DNA of 64,000 nt from F0422 sp003992255 (GCF_003992255.1 NZ_RQVA01000001.1:1-64000); one strand, 5' to 3'. Numbered from the stretch's first letter, positions 52,145 through 61,629 are shown. Made by a program: numbers and translations. Notes: generated by a model not told the origin, from the letters alone.

Positions 52145-53608
52145 TTACACCTCCTGCGCCAATGTGATGGCTGTCACCATAGATTGTGCCTTATGGATCG
52201 TTTCATTGTACTCATTTACTGGTACACTATCTCGCACAATGCCACCTCCGGACCGAACAAAGACTCTTCCCTCTTTTGCCATCGCCATACGAATCCCGAT
52301 ACACACATCCATATTGCCAGAAAAATCTAAGTACCCTACAGCACCACCGTAAACGCCACGTGGGCTTTTCTCTAATTCTTGTAAAATCTGAATCGCTCGA
52401 ATTTTAGGAGCTCCCGATAAAGTACCTGCTGGCAAGGTAGCACCAATAGCATCTAAAGCATCAAACTCTGTTCGTAAGGTCCCTTTCACTGTACTTGTTA
52501 AATGGATGACATGAGAGAACCGTTGTAATTGATGAAGTGCTTCCACTTGAACAGATCCAAATTCACAGATTTTACCAATATCGTTACGACCTAAATCGAC
52601 GAGCATATTATGTTCCGCTAATTCTTTTTCATCTTTACTTAACTTATCCTCTTGCGCCCTATCTTCCTCTTCATTCTTGCCCCGTGGTAATGTGCCCGCA
52701 ATAGGGAAAGTGTAAACACTTCTATCTTGTAATTTCACCAATGTTTCCGGAGATGCACCCGTTATTTCTACAGATTTACCACTCATATAGAACATATACG
52801 GAGATGGATTCATCGTTCTCAGTACACGATACGCATTGAGTAAACTGCCCTTGAATTTAGCTTCTCTACGGTTGGATACGACCGCTTGGAAAATATCTCC
52901 TTCTGTGATGTAATGTTGCGTTTTTCGTACTACCTCTTGGTATTCTTCAGAGGTAAACTCAGAGGTGAATTCACTTTCCAGTACACCACGTTCGATATGA
53001 GCTTCTTCGCCATCTTTCACCAAGTCTGCTAAGGCTTGTAGTTCTAATTGAGTTCGCTCATAGTTGCGCTCTATATCATCTGTACGGACATGGCCGATAA
53101 TATAGATTTTATTCTTGTAATGGTCGAAAGCAATGACTTTATCAAAGAGCATAAGATCTACATCGTTTACCATACTAGTATCTGTATCACTAATATGTTG
53201 ATCTAAGGTAGGCTCAATGTAACGAATGTATTCATAGGCGAAGTATCCCACAAATCCACCTGTGAAAGTTGGCAATTCTAATACCCTAGGGCTTTTATAT
53301 TGACCTAAGATGTTTCGAATTTCTTCCGCCGGATTATGACATGTGAACGTACGTGTCATATCTCCTTTAATCGTCATCGTATGGTTTTTGCATGTGACTT
53401 CTAACAATGGATTATAACCTAAGAAAGAATATCGCCCCCAGTGATGGGTGTTATCTGCACTTTCCAATAAGAATGTGTGCGCACTCACTTTTTTTAATGC
53501 TTTCAGTACAGAAATAGGTGTGCGAATATCCGATAATAATTCCACGTACACCGGTACGATGTCGTACCCTTGTCCCAATTGTTTCACTGTTTCTAATGAT
53601 GGTTTCAT
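52145..53608 (-). CDS. trpE: Anthranilate synthase component I
   Basis: TrpE makes anthranilate from chorismate and ammonia. The 487-residue protein has the feedback-inhibition LLES motif (FLLESADN near 47-54), the chorismate-binding core with IAGTLPRGKNEEED, EKELAEHNMLVDLGRNDIGK, and GGAVGYLDFSGNMD. PAGTLSGAPK near 392 marks chorismate-utilising enzymes. First gene after the T-box leader, so it should be controlled by uncharged tRNA-Trp and probably allosterically by tryptophan. Confidence 0.97.
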   Translation of the reverse strand: MKPSLETVKQLGQGYDIVPVYVELLSDIRTPISVLKALKKVSAHTFLLESADNTHHWGRYSFLGYNPLLEVTCKNHTMTIKGDMTRTFTCHNPAEEIRNILGQYKSPRVLELPTFTGGFVGYFAYEYIRYIEPTLDQHISDTDTSMVNDVDLMLFDKVIAFDHYKNKIYIIGHVRTDDIERNYERTQLELQALADLVKDGEEAHIERGVLESEFTSEFTSEEYQEVVRKTQHYITEGDIFQAVVSNRREAKFKGSLLNAYRVLRTMNPSPYMFYMSGKSVEITGASPETLVKLQDRSVYTFPIAGTLPRGKNEEEDRAQEDKLSKDEKELAEHNMLVDLGRNDIGKICEFGSVQVEALHQLQRFSHVIHLTSTVKGTLRTEFDALDAIGATLPAGTLSGAPKIRAIQILQELEKSPRGVYGGAVGYLDFSGNMDVCIGIRMAMAKEGRVFVRSGGGIVRDSVPVNEYNETIHKAQSMVTAITLAQEV

Positions 53609-53623
53609 AAATCCTCCTGCAAT

Positions 53624-53945
53624 AAAAAAACTCGCCCTAGACTATACGTCAAGGACGAGTTCATATGCTAAATAACTGCACAAATGCGCAGAAAGATTCA
53701 TATAAATCGCGGTACCACCTTGTTTGAATGCATGCATTCCCCTTTGCAGGATACTATCATATCCCTCACGATTAACGCTCATGACACGTTATGCTATACT
53801 AGGACGAATTGTCCGTTCCCCATACCCTCGGTGGTCCATTTAATAGACTGCGTTCTGCGGGGCTCTCAGCTACCCCCACTCTCTGGAAGTGCACGTTCTA
53901 TTTTTATCTCCACCTCATCGGTTTGTTAGGCGAGTATTAAATTAT
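53624..53945 (-). promoter_or_regulatory. Tryptophan T-box riboswitch of the trp operon
   Basis: The minus-strand leader has all T-box landmarks. A Stem I with CCAGAGAG and GCTGAGAG loop motifs lies near 53840-53890; a UGG tryptophan specifier (53836-53838) sits in AAATGGACCACC; the conserved AAGGTGGTACCGCG T-box is at 53708-53721. A terminator (53629-53638 with 53652-53661, then TTTTTTT) comes just before trpE. Uncharged tRNA-Trp would pair with the T-box bulge and favour the antiterminator, turning the operon on when tryptophan is scarce. The specifier choice is by position and motif context. Confidence 0.93.
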
Positions 53946-53952
53946 GTATCAA

Positions 53953-53981
53953 ATATTATCACACTAAAATACATTTGTCTA
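53953..53981 (-). promoter_or_regulatory. Promoter of the trp operon
   Basis: On the minus strand TAGACA (53976-53981) and TAATAT (53953-53958) are separated by exactly 17 bases. Transcription would begin near 53945, right at the 5' end of the T-box leader. Confidence 0.75.
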
Positions 53982-54039
53982 CTGAATATTAACATTTTTT
54001 CTATATTTTTTATAGGAATATCCTATATCACCTATAGAT

Positions 54040-54150
54040 ACTCCCTATAGGTATATATCTACTAAGCATAAAAGCGAATGATCGCATAAGCACTCCCTAT
54101 AGCTACGTAACTACTCTGCATGAAAGCGAATATTCTCATATCTACTCCTT
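54040..54150. repeat. Degenerate tandem repeat, 52-base period
   Basis: Two copies (54040-54091 and 54092-54143) begin with ACTCCCTATAG and share an inner GCAT(A/G)AAAGCGAAT block; a third begins ACTCC at 54144 and then decays. The array lies in the AT-rich gap between the trp promoter and the aroD stop. The rest of 53982-54235 shows no ORF. Confidence 0.7.
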
Positions 54151-54235
54151 ACCATGTAGAATAGAAAAAATAATCTTCTTGATGCCATAGTATAGTGGTT
54201 GTAAAACAATTTTACGATCATATTGATTCTTTACC

Positions 54236-54991
54236 TTATACTAGTTCTTTTAAAACCGCTACCTCTACCTGCCCAGGTGCTGATGCTTGTCCCAGTGTAC
54301 CAAAGGTCAAACAATTTCCAAACACATTGCCACAAATACGTGTCATCTGCCCTAATTGCCCCATAGACATGGTAATCCGTGGCAACTGTGGATATTTTCT
54401 CGTTAATTCTTTTGTAAATTGTAACACGGAAAATACGTCATCACTCGTTGTTGGCATCAAAGCAAACTTAATCACGGAAGCTCCTGCAGATATCATTTGC
54501 TCTGCATAGAGATGCAGCGTATCTCTCTCCAAGGTTTTGCGGAAATTATGATAACTTATTACCGTTTGTATCCCTTGATGATGAGCTTGTTTGATAATTT
54601 GACCGATTGTATCTGTATAGGCAAACAACTCCACATCGATAGCTTGCACTATGTTTTGATCCACTATAGCTTGTAATAAGTGGCCATAATTTTCACTACG
54701 TATTGATGTTTCTCCACCCTCAGCTAAGGTGCGCCATGTAAATAATATAGGCATTTTTTCATATCTAGAATGCACTTCTTCTACCAAGTGTACTATTGTT
54801 GGTATGTACTCTTCTTCAGATATATGGAAATCCTTCATCCACATATCTGGGCGCAGCTCAATAAGGTCCACCTTTGCTTGCACTGCCTCTTGCATCTGTG
54901 AAAGTATATCTTCTACCGTCGGTCCTACAATAGGAACGCAGATGGCACAGGTGTTAATTTGTATTGGATTATGTGATAAGTCTTTAGTCAT
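54236..54991 (-). CDS. aroD: Type I 3-dehydroquinate dehydratase
   Basis: A class I dehydroquinase, Schiff-base forming, in the shikimate pathway that feeds chorismate to trpE. The 251-residue protein has ICVPIVGPTVEDIL near 19, the KVDLIELRPDMW segment, the His in TVISYHNFRKT near 145, the Schiff-base Lys in GASVIKFALMPTT near 170 and the late MSMGQLGQMTRI where the usual GxxSRxxG is replaced by GQMTRICG. It sits upstream of the trp leader but is separated by the repeat region, so it is probably transcribed on its own. Confidence 0.93.
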   Translation of the reverse strand: MTKDLSHNPIQINTCAICVPIVGPTVEDILSQMQEAVQAKVDLIELRPDMWMKDFHISEEEYIPTIVHLVEEVHSRYEKMPILFTWRTLAEGGETSIRSENYGHLLQAIVDQNIVQAIDVELFAYTDTIGQIIKQAHHQGIQTVISYHNFRKTLERDTLHLYAEQMISAGASVIKFALMPTTSDDVFSVLQFTKELTRKYPQLPRITMSMGQLGQMTRICGNVFGNCLTFGTLGQASAPGQVEVAVLKELV

Positions 54992-55162
54992 CTATCTCTC
55001 CTCATGAATGTAGTATTACTTGTATTTTTACCTCTACCTATATGCATTTAGACAAATTACATGTCCCAAAAAAGCTTTTAATAGACTACAATTATACTAA
55101 TTCTAGTCTATTACTAAAATAAATATAATTGCTAACACTATACCACATGTAGCCTCCATAAT

Positions 55163-55205
55163 AAAAGCCAAACTATGAAGTCATGTACTCCATAATTTGG
55201 CTTTT
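55163..55205. terminator. Terminator after the YbaN-family gene
   Basis: Arms 55163-55172 and 55196-55205 pair perfectly (10 bp) and continue with TATG/CATA after one mismatch. T-runs lie on both sides, so it can act leftwards for the YbaN gene and possibly rightwards. Confidence 0.75.
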
Positions 55206-55251
55206 TTATATTTCAATTAATTAATGCTATGTATGTAAATTAATCAGATTT

Positions 55252-55671
55252 CTATTTAGCTTCTGCTGGTGCCGTTTTCACAATAAACGCAAGGGCAATC
55301 ACATGACCGATCCACACGACTCCCATAACGTATAACGCTACTGGCATATTGCGCATACCATAAGCACCAATGCCCAATAAAATAGACACAGACACTAAAA
55401 TATTAATCTTAGTGCGCAGAGGCATGCCACTTTTATTTTTAAACGGTTCTACATAGTTTGCATACAGCTTAGAGTTTACAAACTTCTCATGGAATCGTTT
55501 AGAACCTCGAGCAAAACAAAATACAGCAAATAAATAAAACGGAACCGTTGGCAATAAAGGCAATACGATTCCCAACGACCCTAAGCCAAAGCTAATAGCA
55601 CCTAATACAATCCAAATATAACGAATCACACCCGTTGATTCTTGTACCTCTTTTGTTACTGTTTCTTTCAC
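55252..55671 (-). CDS. YbaN family (DUF454) inner-membrane protein
   Basis: A 139-residue protein with three or four membrane helices. The DUF454 pattern is clear: LGSLGIVLPLLPTVPFYLFA followed by FCFARGSKRFHEKFVNSKLY, then a helix pair ending IGHVIALAFIVKT. Function unknown. The start has no strong ribosome site. Its upstream region is the long repeat-bearing intergenic stretch. Confidence 0.88.
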   Translation of the reverse strand: MKETVTKEVQESTGVIRYIWIVLGAISFGLGSLGIVLPLLPTVPFYLFAVFCFARGSKRFHEKFVNSKLYANYVEPFKNKSGMPLRTKINILVSVSILLGIGAYGMRNMPVALYVMGVVWIGHVIALAFIVKTAPAEAK

Positions 55672-55800
55672 TTGTCACCCCTATATAAGATATATTCTGA
55701 TACGTTTACTCCATATTTGAAAATGTTGGAATATCCTCTTTGTTTATACTTTCAACCTCAAAATCTGAAGAAAGGATATTGTGTTATGCCACAAAAATAC

Positions 55801-55944
55801 ATCAGGATGCAATCTTCACTATAAATTGACTAAACTTTGCAGTCTGATGCAATCTCTGTCTAAAATAAATTAATTTTTGCACTCCAATGTAATTTTCATT
55901 CTATAATAAATAATCTTTGCATCTAAAAGCAATCTTTTTTTTGC
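55801..55944. repeat. Degenerate tandem repeat with exact 40-base period
   Basis: Three consecutive 40-base units (55801-55840, 55841-55880, 55881-55920) all carry GCAATCT- or GTAATTT-like cores eight to ten bases in and end in TTTGC; a fourth unit (55921-55944) keeps the core and the TTTGC end but has lost the middle. The unit spacing is exact although sequence is only partly conserved. The surrounding 55672-56181 region (510 bases) has no convincing gene. Confidence 0.75.
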
Positions 55945-56049
55945 AATGTAGTCGTTATATTACAATATAATTTTAGATACGCAGAGAATACCCCATACCA
56001 TTGATAGATTATAGTCCTATATTCCCATACTAGTGAACAGAGCATGATA

Positions 56050-56088
56050 ATAGAGGATAGCTAACTTACTTCGTTAACTATCCTCTAT
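56050..56088 (-). terminator. Hairpin after the TonB receptor-porin fusion
   Basis: An 11-bp stem plus four further pairs after one mismatch (56050-56065 with 56073-56088) lies about 95 bases beyond the stop. The tail on the minus strand is only moderately T-rich, so it may be a terminator or an mRNA-stabilising hairpin. Confidence 0.55.
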
Positions 56089-56181
56089 GGTATATCATTA
56101 TGTACTGAATGCTAGTCTATCATACTGTGTATTAGTACATAGACATAAGCCAACGTCTATAAGACTTTATAGTATCTTGTA

Positions 56182-59100
56182 TTAGAATTTGTAAGTACCT
56201 TGGATACGAGTGTAGTTACCTAATTTAAAGTTTTCTGCACCGTATAATGTATCACGTTCTCCAATGCTCTTCGCATCAAATGTGTAGAATGCTTCTAGTA
56301 ATAAATCTTTACGAGGAACATAGCCACCACCTAATGTAAAGCTACGGATACCATCTAAGTAACGATCAGGCACAGCACCTGTACCATTACCACCGAAGAA
56401 GGAACCATGTGCAAAGTATTTGTAATCCATGAAGGCATTCCAGCTACCAGGTCTTGTGTAGTCAGATTGACCGATATCAAGACGAGCTGTCCAGAAGTGA
56501 GGAGTACCACCCATGGAGTGACCTTTCACTGTGAAGTCAGCTGTATTTCGTACATGATCAAAGTTTGTATGACCGTTCATATAGCGACCGAAATCACTGC
56601 GATTCAAACCATAATCTAAGGAAAGTAATGCATTATGACCTAATTGATATTGTGCACCGATGGCAAAGATATTTGCTAATCGATTCGTTGTGTACGTATC
56701 ATTTGTCAAGTCAGGAACTTCCGTTGTTACATCTCCGTAAATAGGTTTTGGATCCCAATCGTCTGTATGTCCTACTATAGCACGGTGAGTAAGCATCTTA
56801 GTTTTTGCATGACCAGCTTGCATTGTGTGTTCATTATTGTTCAAGGAACGTAAGAACCATGCTTGAATACCTAACCGCGGATTGACTTGTGTTTTATATT
56901 GAGCAAAGATAGCTTTATCAATAGCCGGAATCGTATCACGTTCTAGTTTCAAGCCTGTCACTTTAATTGGTTTACCAATTACTTTTTCCAAAGATGCACG
57001 AGGCAATGCATTTCCTTGTTCAGAATCTTGAATCGCCAATTTTAAAAGACTTAAGTATTGTTTTGCAATGGAAGGTAATGTATTATCACCATAGTCATTT
57101 TTCTCTGGGTTAAAGTTACCACCTTTTAGTTCTTCTACTAGGTTGTAATCATTCATTTTATATCCATTAGGATATTCATAATCACCTTTTTTGAAGACTT
57201 TAACCACGCGTTTGAACTTATACTCATTTACTGGGTTCGACCATTTACTTGCTTCAGAAGAATAAGGGGATATCTTTTTATAATGGTCACCTTCCATCTT
57301 ATAGATTTCCATATCTTTTAAAGCTAAATTCTTATTGTCTCTATCATATAGATGGATTTCATTCCAATTTGTTTTAGCTAACAATTCAGCAGCCGCCATA
57401 TAGCCTTCTTCTAACTGTGCTTTATGTTTATCAATATAGTCTGGCGTCAATATAGAACTATCTGATAAAGGAGCTGCTAATTTTTTATTTAGAGCTTCTT
57501 TTTCTACTACTTTCAATTCATACAAGATTTTATTTTTTTCTGTTTTGAATTGTTTTTCAGCATCAGAATCGTTAGGTCGGATTTTGTCTTCACTATACGT
57601 AATGTTAGGACTATAATCATTCATTTTCACTTGTAGTAAAGCTGTATTATGATTAGCATCCTCTACTTCATAGAACATCAACATACTTTCAGAGTCTTTT
57701 TCCATTCTGTATGATATGTATTTATCTTTAATGAGTTCTGGATATGCCTCATTCAGAATCTTAGCCATACGTTGAATGATTTCAGTTTTTTTAGCATCTT
57801 TTTCCGCATCCGTCGCATTCGGCATAGATGCATCTACATCCGCTAATTGTTCTAAGAAATATAGGTTTTCATTTTTACCCTTGAATTCCTTCAAGTACGT
57901 TTCCATCGGCGATCCTTCACCAGGAACCTTCTTACCATCTACTTCATCTACAACACCCCATTTATCAGCATACATCGCTTTATCTACATCGTATGGATAT
58001 AAGTGATTTAAACCAATAAATTCTTCTAATGTTGGAGCTCTGAAGTAGGTAGAGTATGTACTATGGCTATACGCAGAGTCTGTAATACCAGTACTTGCTT
58101 TGAAAGATCCAATACCTGTACGGAATTGATTGCGTTGGTCTGTCCAAACAGCACGAATGCCATCAAACGTTTTATTAAACCAATAACCAGTAGTACCCAT
58201 AGATTCAGATAAACGTCCGATTGAGAAGTCCCAACGTCCATTAGAATTTGTTACGTCCAAGTTTTCCAATCGTTGTTTATTAAGTCCTTGTGAGTTAACT
58301 GTTGTGCTTGCTGTATCAACGGAATGAGTACCACTTGCACTTGCTAACACTTTCACATTCGTATGGTCATTGATTTTTGCATCTACACCAAAACGAATAC
58401 GTTGTTCTAAACCATGTTCTCGTTGATCTTTAAGGTTGTATTCTGCATCTCCTACATAAGCAGTACTTGTATATAAAGATTGAGGTCGTTCAGAACCACC
58501 ATGAGCCATTAAGCGTGCACGGTAATCTCCGATAAATTGAGTGCCTACTTCTTTATTGCCATCAAATGGACGTTCTAAGAACTGATGCGCATGTCCCATA
58601 TCATCGCCATTGACTCTAGCTAACGCAGTATCAACTTGAGTTTGAGAAATTGGGGTTGTAGATCCTGCATTACTATTCGCTGTACCTGTTGCTTGTGCTT
58701 TCGCATTTGTATCTTTATGTGCACCACCAGGGCCGAATTTTAGGTTCACACCAAAACGATATACACGAGCTTGTGTAGCACGATCATCGTCACGATGATC
58801 AAAGATATTATTTACACCAAAATATACTAATGAATCGTCACTGAACTTACGTTGAACCATCGCATTCCATGTGCCATACGATTTTTCTTCATATTCATTA
58901 GAAACATTGTAAATAGCACTATCTTCATCAATTCGTCCAATCCAATAGTTGGATCTATTTTTTTGTGTATTACTATCCAACATTTTATGATAATAGTCTG
59001 CCCAAAGTTGTGCATTCCATTTTTTAGTTTCATAAGTAATACCAAAATCAAATTTATTTGTTGGACGGTCCAATAAATGTGCTGGCATTGTTGGATCAGA

Positions 59101-61398
59101 TTGGTTCAACGCTTGTAAATGAGTCCAACCAAATCGTGTACTCCAATGTGAGCCAAATTTATGTTTCCATTCGATTTGAGCCCCTGTGATTCGAGCTTTA
59201 CCAATATTTTTAAAGCTGTAAATTAAATCTGGTGCTTGCATCCATTTATCTTGGTTGCCTAACTGAGGTGCCCAATCTTGTAACTTACCTGTGTAATATA
59301 CAGACATGTAGTTGGTAATACGGTTTTGGAATATACCGAAACGGGCATAGTCGTTTTTCCCTTCCCCTTCAAAACTAATGTCGATATTTTTGGATGTTTC
59401 AGGTTTTAAATTAGGGTTGCCTGCCCAGTACCAACCCATTTTAGCAACACCTTGTGCCACTGGATTGGAGCCAAACATTTGCCAGTTATACCACAATTCA
59501 CCCATACCTGGTTCAGAGTAACCAGTGCCCACATTGACTTTCAATCGACGATGAGCATTAGAATTTACATTATAGGTAGCACCTAAATTCCAAGATAAAT
59601 GGCTGCCGAACAAGTTACTCTTGTCGATACGAATCGTAGGTTGTACTAACAAGTCTTTATTCACTTGCCATGCATCAGACAAGTACACATTTGTCTTGTT
59701 AATAGTGCCTTCACCTTCTGTAATTCGTTGTTCACGTTCGCGAAATTTTTCTAAGAATTTGACGCCTTTGTATGTTGGTGCTTTTGCTCTTTCGGCTGGA
59801 TCTAAGGATTCACCTTGAGTAAAGTATTTTACATAAACAGAAGATGCATTTAAATTATTTTCTTTCTTCAACGCATCATTAAATTTTACAATTTTTTCCC
59901 AATGTGCGTCATCCACACCAAAATCAGATAAGTTATTGTAATAAGAGGATGGATCTGTTGTTTTATTAGGATCATCTAACTTATGTTCTCTCAAATATTC
60001 ATATGTAATCGGTGGAATGTCGCTTTCTTTCTCAGCTCCATAATATTCATAATCTTTATCCCAAATAGGTAATCCTTCTTTGCTTGGTTTAAATTTATAA
60101 TCATGAATATGAGAATATAAACGAAGACTATTGTCCCCTGGTCGACGTTGTAGACGGTCTACGCCAGCAACTAACAAGTTTTTATCATAATCCCATGGAT
60201 CAATATATCTTGTTTTTACATTTGGAGAACTTTTTAGTCGACTACCAAATCCAGTCTCATGAGTTTTTGCCACGCCCCAACTCAATGTATGCTTTTCTCC
60301 AATAGCGGAATTTGCATTGAAGCGGATATCTGTTTGACGATGGTCTACATCATCAATGTATTTCAACTCATTTTTACCTTCGTATTGGGAGCGTCCGCTG
60401 TAATTAATTAAGGAAATATCATTTTCATTGATACGAGAATGGTTAACTTCTAATTTCCAATCACTAGCACCACCTCGACCATTCCAAATCATATTGAATG
60501 TATTACGATTACTATCGCGTTTAAAATGACGTTGAGGTTCCATTGGAGACGTACTGTGCTTTACATCACGTTGCAAATCTTCAGTATATCGATTTAAACG
60601 TACTTGAATATTATTTTCTTTGTTAATATCATAGACAGCATTCAAACCAATATCAGATGTGTCACCGTAGAAACGAAGTACATTGGGCTTGAATTCACCT
60701 TCTAATTTATCTCCCGTATCTCTTCTTTCTTGCGTAGCATATACAGGTAAAATATCCCGTTTACTACCAGAGATAGCTACACGCACTTTACCCATTTGAC
60801 CAGAGTCAGCACGCAAAAAGAAGTTGGAGTTTTTGAACCCTGTTTCCCCACCTTTAGCACGAGAGCCTTCACCATTAATTTGGATCGTTGGTTTTTTCGC
60901 CGCTTTTTTAGTGATGATGTTCACCACACCACCAATTGCATCAGCACCATATTTGGCACTAGCAGAACCTTGAACAATTTCAATACGTTCTACATTTTCT
61001 GTACCAAGACGCATTACTTCATCCGCAGCGCCACTAAATTTAGCTAAGTCACCAAGTACAGCTTGTCCATCTACCAAAATTAAAGTATGGCGAGCTTCTG
61101 CACCACGAATAGATACACCTACACGACCCATGGAATCAACAGTTTTAGAGACGCCACTTTCAGTGAAAATGATATCTTCTACTGATTTAGCTTGTTTCTC
61201 TTCAATATCTTTTTTAGTAATTATACTCACTTGTTGTGAGTTATACTTTGCTTCTTCATGCGCTCTATCAGCTGTTACATACACAGAACCCTCAGCTTGC
61301 ACTGCGTTCGAGTACATCAGGCCTGGTAACGCTATCCATGTAGCGATAGCACAGGATAACATAAAGTATTTTTGTTGCTTTCTACGAGATGTCGTCAT
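56182..61398 (-). CDS. Giant fusion: TonB-dependent receptor plus second porin-like beta-barrel
   Basis: One uninterrupted frame of 1738 residues. A signal peptide (cleavage near Ala35) is followed by a TonB-box-like VYVTA, a plug domain (about 45-165, with VERIEIVQGSASAKYGADAI and GGVVNIITK) and a 22-strand-type receptor barrel with NPNLKPETSKN near 660 and a closing strand YRFGVNLKFG near 885. Normal receptors stop there. Here a Gly/Thr/Asn/Ala-rich linker (about 890-930) leads to a second domain of some 800 residues with amphipathic strands (IRFGVDAKINDHTNVKVLAS, WDFSIGRL, DGIRAVW) ending YTRIQGTYKF, an outer-membrane C-terminal Phe. That domain is homologous to the neighbouring gene. Residues about 1120-1460 form a mostly hydrophilic helical insert. 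Substrate unknown; an outer-membrane uptake role is inferred. Confidence 0.9.
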   Translation of the reverse strand: MTTSRRKQQKYFMLSCAIATWIALPGLMYSNAVQAEGSVYVTADRAHEEAKYNSQQVSIITKKDIEEKQAKSVEDIIFTESGVSKTVDSMGRVGVSIRGAEARHTLILVDGQAVLGDLAKFSGAADEVMRLGTENVERIEIVQGSASAKYGADAIGGVVNIITKKAAKKPTIQINGEGSRAKGGETGFKNSNFFLRADSGQMGKVRVAISGSKRDILPVYATQERRDTGDKLEGEFKPNVLRFYGDTSDIGLNAVYDINKENNIQVRLNRYTEDLQRDVKHSTSPMEPQRHFKRDSNRNTFNMIWNGRGGASDWKLEVNHSRINENDISLINYSGRSQYEGKNELKYIDDVDHRQTDIRFNANSAIGEKHTLSWGVAKTHETGFGSRLKSSPNVKTRYIDPWDYDKNLLVAGVDRLQRRPGDNSLRLYSHIHDYKFKPSKEGLPIWDKDYEYYGAEKESDIPPITYEYLREHKLDDPNKTTDPSSYYNNLSDFGVDDAHWEKIVKFNDALKKENNLNASSVYVKYFTQGESLDPAERAKAPTYKGVKFLEKFREREQRITEGEGTINKTNVYLSDAWQVNKDLLVQPTIRIDKSNLFGSHLSWNLGATYNVNSNAHRRLKVNVGTGYSEPGMGELWYNWQMFGSNPVAQGVAKMGWYWAGNPNLKPETSKNIDISFEGEGKNDYARFGIFQNRITNYMSVYYTGKLQDWAPQLGNQDKWMQAPDLIYSFKNIGKARITGAQIEWKHKFGSHWSTRFGWTHLQALNQSDPTMPAHLLDRPTNKFDFGITYETKKWNAQLWADYYHKMLDSNTQKNRSNYWIGRIDEDSAIYNVSNEYEEKSYGTWNAMVQRKFSDDSLVYFGVNNIFDHRDDDRATQARVYRFGVNLKFGPGGAHKDTNAKAQATGTANSNAGSTTPISQTQVDTALARVNGDDMGHAHQFLERPFDGNKEVGTQFIGDYRARLMAHGGSERPQSLYTSTAYVGDAEYNLKDQREHGLEQRIRFGVDAKINDHTNVKVLASASGTHSVDTASTTVNSQGLNKQRLENLDVTNSNGRWDFSIGRLSESMGTTGYWFNKTFDGIRAVWTDQRNQFRTGIGSFKASTGITDSAYSHSTYSTYFRAPTLEEFIGLNHLYPYDVDKAMYADKWGVVDEVDGKKVPGEGSPMETYLKEFKGKNENLYFLEQLADVDASMPNATDAEKDAKKTEIIQRMAKILNEAYPELIKDKYISYRMEKDSESMLMFYEVEDANHNTALLQVKMNDYSPNITYSEDKIRPNDSDAEKQFKTEKNKILYELKVVEKEALNKKLAAPLSDSSILTPDYIDKHKAQLEEGYMAAAELLAKTNWNEIHLYDRDNKNLALKDMEIYKMEGDHYKKISPYSSEASKWSNPVNEYKFKRVVKVFKKGDYEYPNGYKMNDYNLVEELKGGNFNPEKNDYGDNTLPSIAKQYLSLLKLAIQDSEQGNALPRASLEKVIGKPIKVTGLKLERDTIPAIDKAIFAQYKTQVNPRLGIQAWFLRSLNNNEHTMQAGHAKTKMLTHRAIVGHTDDWDPKPIYGDVTTEVPDLTNDTYTTNRLANIFAIGAQYQLGHNALLSLDYGLNRSDFGRYMNGHTNFDHVRNTADFTVKGHSMGGTPHFWTARLDIGQSDYTRPGSWNAFMDYKYFAHGSFFGGNGTGAVPDRYLDGIRSFTLGGGYVPRKDLLLEAFYTFDAKSIGERDTLYGAENFKLGNYTRIQGTYKF

Positions 61399-61448
61399 TG
61401 CAATCTACTCCCAATTTAATCAAATAAACTAAAACACAAAAATAATAC

Positions 61449-61469
61449 AAATGACAAAAAATATCATTT
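61449..61469. promoter_or_regulatory. Imperfect 21-base palindrome before the receptor fusion
   Basis: AAATGA and TCATTT bracket an AT-rich core, about 50-70 bases before the ATG of the giant receptor. It could be an operator, for example for a Fur-family protein, but it does not match the usual Fur box well. Confidence 0.3.
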
Positions 61470-61580
61470 TCTCTTAATTTTATATTAATATGACATTCAT
61501 ATCTACTCCAAAACGGTTTCAAATATCCCATTTCGATCATTTTTTTGCGATTATTTCTCAAAAATACGGAGTTAGATAAC

Positions 61581-61629
61581 AAAAAAAGCCTAATGGATAC
61601 GGTTTTCTCATCGTATTCATTAGGCTTTT
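61581..61629 (-). terminator. Terminator of the second fusion gene
   Basis: An 18-bp stem (61584-61601 with 61612-61629) with one imperfect pair is followed on the minus strand by a run of seven T. It lies 60 bases beyond the stop of the partial receptor gene and separates it from the downstream fusion gene. Confidence 0.85.

Noticed and set aside
55642..55824. 60-codon plus-strand frame in the long intergenic region
   Set aside because: Low-complexity aromatic composition, no ribosome site, partly antisense to the YbaN gene and running into the tandem repeats.
58020..58060. FRAP-type haem receptor box (YFRAPTLEEF) in the fusion protein
   Set aside because: It lies in the second barrel domain, not in the receptor barrel, and the paralogue has FKRPPTVDEF there, so it is not evidence for haem uptake.
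61449..61469. Fur box controlling the receptor fusion
   Set aside because: The palindrome only partly matches the Fur consensus; I list it as an unassigned candidate operator instead.
61382..61582. 66-codon minus-strand frame before the receptor fusion
   Set aside because: It covers the likely promoter and palindrome and overlaps the true start; no protein signature.
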